From Elgaria multicarinata webbii (Eukaryota; Chordata; Lepidosauria; Squamata; Anguidae): a stretch of 64,000 nucleotides of DNA. The notes beneath the pieces were generated by a model. That model was not told the DNA's origin, did no database searches, and saw nothing but the letters and a program-made list of their open reading frames with translations. The stretch lies in the NCBI RefSeq assembly GCF_023053635.1, contig NC_086188.1:1877001-1941000 (forward strand), given 5' to 3'. Both the position numbers and the translations under genes were made by a program. This document shows, piece after piece, positions 58,401 to 64,000 of the stretch; the first letter of the stretch is position 1; each line of letters opens with the position of its first letter.

Positions 58401-61400
58401 TAAAATAGCCGCTTCCATGGGTGGGTGCTCGTAAGTGGGGAAGCGTTTTGTGAACTGCAAGAGAATCCGTAGGAGCATCCCAAGCTGCTGTGCATTGGTC
58501 CACCTAAGCTCAGCTTTGTTGACACTGACTGGCAGCAGTGGGCTCCCCAGAGTTTCAGGCAGGACTTTCCCCAAACCCTACCTGGAGATGCCGGGGCTTG
58601 AACCTGGAAGCTGTTGCTTGCAGAGCAATGAGCTACGCCCCCTCCTTTCTCCGGTCTTTAGAAGACTCATTTGCAAGGCAGGAATATACTATTTTCATTG
58701 CGGCGGGTGCAGGTTGGGGGGCAGTGAACAGAGGGCTGCTTCGGATCTGCTGTGTTTTCGCATGCGCTTGTGCGTGTGGCAAAACTGAGGTGGCAGCGGC
58801 AACAGGCACTGAAGATGGTGTGAATGCGGCTACCGAGCGGGCTGAGAGGGCAGGTGGCCGGCACTCTGGATTTCTTTTTACCACGTGTGGTGAGCTGGAC
58901 TCACACAAACAATATTTGCCCCCCTTTTTGAGTCTTAATTCGCTGACCTTCATAACCCGGTGCTGGGATTCTCACTGGAAACGCAGCTCCTCGGCACGCT
59001 CCTACCTGAGAAATGGGCATCCGGCAACCCTTCCTGAACCCGCGCCAACTGTCTGGCTTCCCCAAACTCCTTCCTGAGGCTGGCCTTCCAGTCATCCAGG
59101 AAAGGTGCCTCGTTGACTCCCTCCACCTCCAAGGCCAGGGCGACCGTGCCTGCTTTGCTCCCTTCTCCTTGCAGGCTTCAGCGTGCCCCTTGCGGCCCAC
59201 GGCCTGCCAGCACTGTGAGATCGAGCTGGCCTTCAACAAGCTCCAAGAACACGAGGACTACTGCGGGGCTCGGACTGAGCGCTGCAGCCGGTGCAGCCGC
59301 AACGTGATGCTGAGAGACCTGCAGGGCCACCCGGAGGACTGTGCGAAGCAGGCCCAGGAGGCGAGAATCAGCCAGGCCAAGCCCGGCTTGAACTCCGAGG
59401 TGGTTTTCCGTAACATTCAGACCATCAGGAACATCCTCCGTCCGGACGACGCTGCAGGATCCCTGTCAAGGATGAGCAACTTTCCGGAAAGTAGGCTTTA
59501 CAATTGTCTCTCGGGCGACCAGCTCTCCAGGGAATTCGGCAGAAGGACCGGCGCTGTGCCACAGCCCGATCGCAATCGAGGTAACGGCATCATTGGAAAA
59601 TCCGCAAAGTTGGCATTTGGTGTCGTTTTTCTCTGGAGTATTTCGAGTGCTCTGTTTATTTCTGACATTTTTCGTGCCGCTCGATAACATAAGCCTGGAG
59701 AAATAGCAAGCGGCCTAGCTTCACCGTGGCGCTCTGTAGGTCAGGTACACGAAATCTCTTTTGCGCCTTTACTTTTATTGTACCTTACTGGCTCTGAAGC
59801 GGTATTCTCCCTAAAAAATTAATACCGTCTTTCTAAAATGATTGGAGCTGATCACTGCTCAGGTCTTTGCAGGAGACAGTCTCCCTCATGTCAGACCACT
59901 CGGCTCCTCCCTGGTTGAAGGCGAGGCAAAAGGAATGAGGCTGAGCCCGTTTCCCTGGGCAGTGGGGGAAGGCAGGACGTCAGTGTTGCGGGCCGTCCGG
60001 AGTCGCAAGGTCTTCTGTCCTCCTGGGCGGGAGTGATGTTGGGCAGCGCTCTCTTTCCCAAAGGCAGCATTCCGCCGCCTTTGCTTCCTGTGCGTTAGCC
60101 GGCGCTTCACTTCTCAGCATGGGAGTGAAGTGACGAGGAACAGCAGGCGTTTAACCCACCGGGAAGTGACCGTGCAGCCACTGCAGGGGTGACGAGGGCT
60201 CATGTTGGATGAGCAGCCTTGAATTCCTGAGGGAAGGTGAAGCCGCACAAAGCCTTGTGCTGCCTTCTTAAACTGAACCTTTCAAGGAGGGCTATGAGGC
60301 TGCAGGGTCACACCCTAAACCCCGGTTACCATTAAACATGGGTAAGGCGGGGGCTGCGAAGGGAGCCCACCGGTCCGTCGCCTGACTCCTTAACGCTCCC
60401 GGCGGCTATATGCGTTGCAGCCTCAGAGGCCACCAGTTCACAGCTCGGTGCAACGGTATCCTGGCTCTCCTCGGTACAGCTGACTATGTCAGGGGGAACA
60501 GTTCCCGTCCCATCTCCGTCCTTGAAATCCAGTTCGAGGGGAGCCTTTGCACAAGCTTTGACAGGCACGGCCGCACCTTTGGGCTTGCGTTGCTGCTGCT
60601 TGTTTTGCAAATGAGAAGTCCAGACGGTGATGACGATAAAGGCCAAAGCACCCCGCCGTGTTTGTTCTTAATGTTGGTTTTTGTTTCGTCCCACGCAGCC
60701 CACCTGGAAAAGATAGCAGCCCCCCTGCCCTTTGGCGGAGAGCCGGACTGCAACTTTGATTACCTGTTGGCTCTTAGCTTGCAGCACGAAAATAGCTCTC
60801 GTGAGCCCAGTGGGACAGAGGTCCAGAGGGACTTCTGGAAGAATATCTTCCCTGCCAGGACTGGGCCAGCCGAGAACTCAGCTGAGGCAAATGACTCCAG
60901 TATTTTCTCTCGGGATTTGCTGATACCTGCTAACACTACAGACAGGTCCAAAAGTAAGTAACTATTTGGTGTTGGGTGTCTGGGAGGCCCTCTGGTCATT
61001 GGATGGGTTGCTGCGATGCCATGGAATGTTCACAAGCATTCGAGTTCCTGTGCAGGAACTTTTGAAAAAAAACATTCACAAAGGTTTTGGCTTCAATAAA
61101 GGGTGTGCATGCTTGCTTAGGCCGCTGGGGTTGGGGGAGCTCGCACAGGATCCAGGGACAGGAGGGGCTGTGTGCTGTTGGGAGGGGGTGGAAAGGCAAG
61201 ACTGGCTGTAGGTGTGGGGGTCCCGCGCCCCAAGGCACCTGGGCGCAAGGCTGAATTTCTAAAGTGGCCTTGCACCGACTTGCCGATCTTCACCATTGTG
61301 GAAAGACTCCTGATTTCTGCAAACGTATTTGCTGCATTTCAACCCAGGTGGCCTGAATGTAGTTCATGCTAGCTTCATGGTGTAGAAGTCGCTAGAATGC

Positions 61401-64000
61401 ACTACGTGAGGCTGCAGCAGAGGGAGAGATGGGAAGTAGAGCTGTCAGTTCTGCTGAGAGAACAGCTGTATCGGGCTCCTCCTCTTCCCTGAATGCTTCC
61501 AATGCAGCTAGTCATAAGAACTATTTAATTAAAAAAAAAAACACTGGTGCCTGGACATACCTATTTTCCTTTCCCCTCCCCATTGCTTTTTCCTTTTGTG
61601 CTGTGCCATTTAGATTGTAAGCCTGAAGGCAGGGACTGTCTTATATGTGTGCTGTTCATATGCAAACTGTCCTGGGAGCGTCATCATCAGAAAAGCAGGG
61701 TGAAAATGCTTTAAAGAAATCTTTGCTGGAACAGGAGAGAGCCGGGGGAGCTTCTGAATCTAGAGCGACATTCTAGAAAACTTGAGTGTGGCGAATGCAC
61801 ACAAGGGGGCACTCCGCCTCGCCCCAAAGAATCCTCTGAGGTTTCCTGGTCCCTTTGTGGTGGGGGGAGGCATGGGGCCAGTTTGCTTCCGATGGCCAGA
61901 ACTGGATTGCAGAGACGCAGGCTCAGAGCCGTTCTCTGCTGCCCAGATAGGCTCTGGGTGACTCGCCGTCAGCCAACCTTGGTGGCCTGGCATTGAAATG
62001 GCAAGAATGGTGACCCCCCCCCCCCAGGCTGTAAGGAAGAGTACAGTGACAGAAGTTCTCGGTGGGCGCTGTGGTGAAGCGTGTATAATCTTGTCTCCCT
62101 TTGCCTTGCAGCTGAGATCCTGCTGCCTTGTGAATTCTGTGAGGAGCTGTACCCCGAGGGCGATCTAATCCTTCACCAGGTTTTGTATATTGCAGTGTAT
62201 CTCCCTAATGCTGACAGACGGGAGAAGCCGGCTGCTCTGTGGAACAGGGCCCCGAGGTCTGCCTTGACATAGTCCAACTGCGCTGAAGGCAGGGCTGGGG
62301 GTTGCTGTCCATGTGCGTTGGGGACTCTGACAACCAGCTCGAAGTTGTAGCTTTCCGTTTAGATAAAATAAGAGCAAGTTTCTAGCCCTTAGCAACAGAG
62401 ACGAAAAGGTGTGGGTCAAAGGCCTCTGGGCTCAGTGGGGTGGGGCTTCCCCAGTTTGGCAGTGACGTGCATGATCAGCATCACAGGTGTCTTGTGTGCC
62501 TTTTTTTGCTTTAAGGCTCTCCCTTCGCAGTCCGGAGAACGCTGTGCTTGCAGGCCCTGACCTGCCTCTTCCTGTGTCCCGCTGGGCTGCCTTCTCCCTG
62601 GCCTCTGAGGCTGGCTGTGATGCAGGCCGTCGGAGGAGGAGGAGGAGGAGGAGGTCGGGTCTCTCAGTGCTCCGAGTAGAGCTGTCTCAGGCAGTGGTGC
62701 TTGACTGGCAAGCCTCTTTGCCCAGCTCTCGTTTTTCCAAAACAAACTATGCAGAGCCCAAGCGGTATATTTGAAACACAGATATGTATAACCTCAGCTT
62801 AAAATAGAGATTGTTTTCCCCCTGATGCCCACGATGCTCACAGGAAAGGGGGGCAGGCCGTGGACGGCTTCTGTGGATGGGAGTCGCTCCAGGCCTGGGT
62901 TAAGAACTGGTGGGCCATTGCCGGCTATTTCTGCCCTACCTCCCCATCGGCTGGGGGCACCTGAGAAGGAGGGAAGTGATGGCCGCGTTCTGCCCTTGTG
63001 TGCACAACAGACTGGCTGCAACCCGAGAAGCGCCTTGGCCTCCTTTAGCAAGAGAAGCACCTTCGTCCCTCGGTCGGAGCGTCTCCGGGACCTGTGGGAG
63101 CAGCTGCAGAGCGAGCGCTCGGCCGGCAGCGGCAGAGAGACGCTTCCTCTGCAGCCTGAGCTCCCGTGCGGCAGCCTCATGCTCCCGTGCGAGTTCTGCG
63201 GCGTCCAGCTCGAAGAAGAGGTCCTCTTCCATCACCAGGTACGGCGAGTTCACGCGGAGCTGCAGGCAAGCCAGCTCTTTCTGGGGAGGCCCCCCATGAC
63301 CGGCGTCCTCTCTTGACCCAGGACCAGTGTGACTTGCGTCCAGCCACCACCCCCTCAACAGGAAGAACGCCGTCGCAGCCGGGGGCTCCGGCCGTGGAGA
63401 GCTCGGAGGGAACAGAGTCACCGGATCGGCCTCGGAGGCGCATTCGCCATCAAGGTACGGCCGTTGCCTCTTGGCCAGGCGGGCAGGTTCCCAAGCTGAA
63501 AGCTCCGGTGAGCAGTGAAGCGTCTGCTTTGCTGCCCAAAGCAGGGCAATTCCAGGGAGTGTGGATGATCTCTCTGCCTCCCGTGCCAAAGAGGGGGACG
63601 CGCCTCCCTGGCAGAGACTGGCCACGGCATGGGGGGGGGGCAATGAGGGGCGGCGACACTATGGCCATGCAGGAAGGGGGCGGCCTTCTTTCCATTCGTG
63701 CCGGTTTGCTCCTGTAGCCAATGGGGGCAGCAGTCTTTGGGGTTAGAGGCCCACGGCGGCTGGACAGGGAGGGCTCCACCTCTTCTGGCGCTTACCATTG
63801 GCTCTTGCACCTGGGGCCTTTTCCACGTCGACGTCGCGCTGAGCAGTCAGTTCTCAGTGGCAGGCACAGCACGTAATGTTCTGAAGGCGGACTGTAGGTC
63901 TGCTCCGTGTCTGTGGCTGTTTCTCTCCGCGACGGTTCCTGATTTCTCTCTCTTCTACTTCAGGGGAAATCTCACCTCAGTACCTCGAGGAGTTCAGCAA
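55425..64000 (+). CDS. TRAFD1: TRAFD1, TRAF-type zinc finger domain protein (5' part, runs off window)
   Basis: TRAFD1 (FLN29) is an interferon-inducible negative regulator of TLR and RIG-I-like receptor signalling that binds TRAF-family adaptors in the cytosol. Coding exons join in frame from the ATG at 55440 to the window edge, giving about 457 codons of an expected 580 or so. Visible features are a Cys/His-rich TRAF-type zinc finger block (CSNCKKDIPAANFTIHEIHC, VCPICMEPFP, ACQHCEIEL), a FDYLLALSLQ motif, and two further C-x2-C zinc motifs (LPCEFCEELYPEGDL and LPCEFCGVQLEEEVLFHHQ). The gene order NAA25-TRAFD1 agrees with mammals. The start was chosen as the first ATG in exon 2 after a GC-rich leader. 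Residues about 120-215 (exon 5) differ much from the recalled mammalian protein. Confidence 0.95.
55543..56175 (-). mobile_element. CR1/L3-clade LINE with nested LINE tail
   Basis: Same minus-strand family as 26327: as written ggcaggatcaggcccagggt, then ggtgcaacagcaccctccca and caggaatttatccaaccccc. An L2-like 3' end (about 55704-55870, minus) is inserted inside it. Lies in TRAFD1 intron 2. Confidence 0.7.
55704..55870 (-). mobile_element. LINE 3' end (L2-like), nested
   Basis: As written, tttatgccgccattcagcca and ggctctcacggcggcttaca, then cccacaggcttacaatctaa. Related to the copies at 16649 and 54000. Confidence 0.65.
56318..56530 (-). mobile_element. CR1/L3-clade LINE fragment
   Basis: As written, aatttattcgacccctttga, atcaacagatcttgtggtag and cttccttttatctgtcctga: the inverse of the L3 reverse-transcriptase end. 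Confidence 0.7.
56530..56645 (-). mobile_element. tRNA-derived SINE remnant
   Basis: As written, cattgactggcagccatggc and tgaacccgggaccttttgca (inverse B box). Confidence 0.6.
57924..58059 (+). CDS. TRAFD1: TRAFD1 exon 3, zinc finger
   Basis: Residues 19-64: CKKDIPAANFTIHEIHCRRN, IGVCPICMEPFPKLEMRNHQ, then ELEHTQ. Zinc-binding Cys and His are in place. The acceptor is TTACAG; the donor CAG|GTGATC. Confidence 0.95.
58278..58331 (+). CDS. TRAFD1: TRAFD1 exon 4
   Basis: Residues 65-82: VTCKCSMKMDSGLLQEHR. The exon is only 54 nt, with acceptor CCTAG and a non-consensus donor AGG|GTTAGT. The length and CxC match the family (VTCKCNKKL). Confidence 0.88.
58525..58640 (-). mobile_element. tRNA-derived SINE remnant
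   Basis: As written, cactgactggcagcagtggg and cttgaacctggaagctgttg. Same family as 14815 and 56530, in TRAFD1 intron 4. Confidence 0.6.
59175..59580 (+). CDS. TRAFD1: TRAFD1 exon 5, TRAF-type finger and divergent linker
   Basis: Residues 83-217 plus one base. It starts ASACPLRPTACQHCEIELAF and NKLQEHEDYCGARTERCSRC, a conserved zinc-binding block, then SRNVMLRDLQGHPEDC. After that comes a linker (NIQTIRNILRPDDAAGS and so on) with little similarity to the recalled mammalian sequence. The acceptor is TTGCAG; the donor CGAG|GTAACG. Confidence 0.92.
60699..60953 (+). CDS. TRAFD1: TRAFD1 exon 6
   Basis: Residues 218-302 plus one base: AHLEKIAAPLPFGGEPDCNF, DYLLALSLQHENSSREPSGT, then a Ser-rich part. 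DYLLALSLQ corresponds to the family motif DFMLALSLQ (UIM-like). The acceptor is CACGCAG; the donor AAAA|GTAAGT. Confidence 0.92.
61600..61720 (+). mobile_element. LINE 3' end (L2-like)
   Basis: tttagattgtaagcctgaag, then gcagggactgtcttatatgt. Weak tail. In TRAFD1 intron 6. Confidence 0.55.
62112..62179 (+). CDS. TRAFD1: TRAFD1 exon 7, zinc motif
   Basis: Residues 303-325: TEILLPCEFCEELYPEGDLI then LHQ. It carries the CEFC half of a zinc motif; the partner Cys is in exon 8. The acceptor is TTGCAG; the donor CAG|GTTTTG is weak. Confidence 0.92.
62632..62655. repeat. (GGA)n microsatellite
   Basis: Eight or so GGA units in TRAFD1 intron 7. Confidence 0.85.
63011..63238 (+). CDS. TRAFD1: TRAFD1 exon 8, zinc motif
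   Basis: Residues 326-401: TGCNPRSALASFSKRSTFVP, RSERLRDLWEQLQSERSAGS, then SLMLPCEFCGVQLEEEVLF and HHQ. The acceptor is AACAG; the donor CAG|GTACGG. Exactly 76 codons, phase 0 to phase 0. Confidence 0.94.
63322..63454 (+). CDS. TRAFD1: TRAFD1 exon 9
   Basis: Residues 402-445 plus one base: DQCDLRPATTPSTGRTPSQP, then ESPDRPRRRIRHQ, matching the family DQCDQRPATA and RRRVRHQG. The acceptor is ACCCAG; the donor CAAG|GTACGG. Confidence 0.94.
63964..64000 (+). CDS. TRAFD1: TRAFD1 exon 10, partial
   Basis: Begins after acceptor tctacttcag; reads GEISPQYLEEFS and continues beyond the window. Confidence 0.88.

Overview
This is vertebrate nuclear DNA, most likely from a squamate reptile (lizard or snake). 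The evidence is a BovB/RTE LINE remnant, many CR1/L3 and L2 LINE 3' ends, tRNA-derived SINEs ending in an L2-like tail, palindromic hAT-type MITEs and abundant microsatellites, lying around two intron-rich genes whose order matches the amniote NAA25-TRAFD1 neighbourhood. The species cannot be fixed from the sequence alone.

Minus strand, 388-35543: a complete NAA25 gene, the auxiliary subunit of the NatB N-terminal acetyltransferase. All 24 coding exons were placed by hand. Every intron is GT-AG, all codon phases join, and the exons sum to 2919 nt, giving 972 residues plus stop. The first exon lies in a CpG island (about 35.2-35.8 kb). The introns hold L2, CR1/L3 and BovB fragments, MITEs, SINEs, a 106-bp minisatellite (15690-16578) and a G-rich 33-bp minisatellite (34685-35060).

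Intergenic region, 36-54 kb: this is the unusual part. It holds six copies of a 164-nt U1 snRNA gene, all on the plus strand (40768, 41491, 44439, 48454, 50742, 51465). Most copies keep a full snRNA promoter: octamer and Staf/ZNF143 site near -215, PSE at -64 to -43. Four of them have a perfect 3' box. The RNA bodies match each other except for one base in the stem-loop IV tetraloop, which splits them three and three (UUCG or UGCG). Around them lie CR1, L3 and L2 remnants, two opposed copies of one young-looking LINE, a palindromic element with a 14-bp target duplication, and an unassigned exon-like open segment (39970-40074).

Plus strand, 54.4 kb to the right edge: the 5' part of TRAFD1 (TRAF-type zinc finger protein, a regulator of innate immune signalling). 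It has a CpG-island promoter with three CCAAT boxes, a non-coding first exon and nine coding exons, the last of which runs off the window.

NAA25 and TRAFD1 are divergently transcribed, with the U1 cluster filling the gap. No tRNA, CRISPR or prokaryotic feature was seen.
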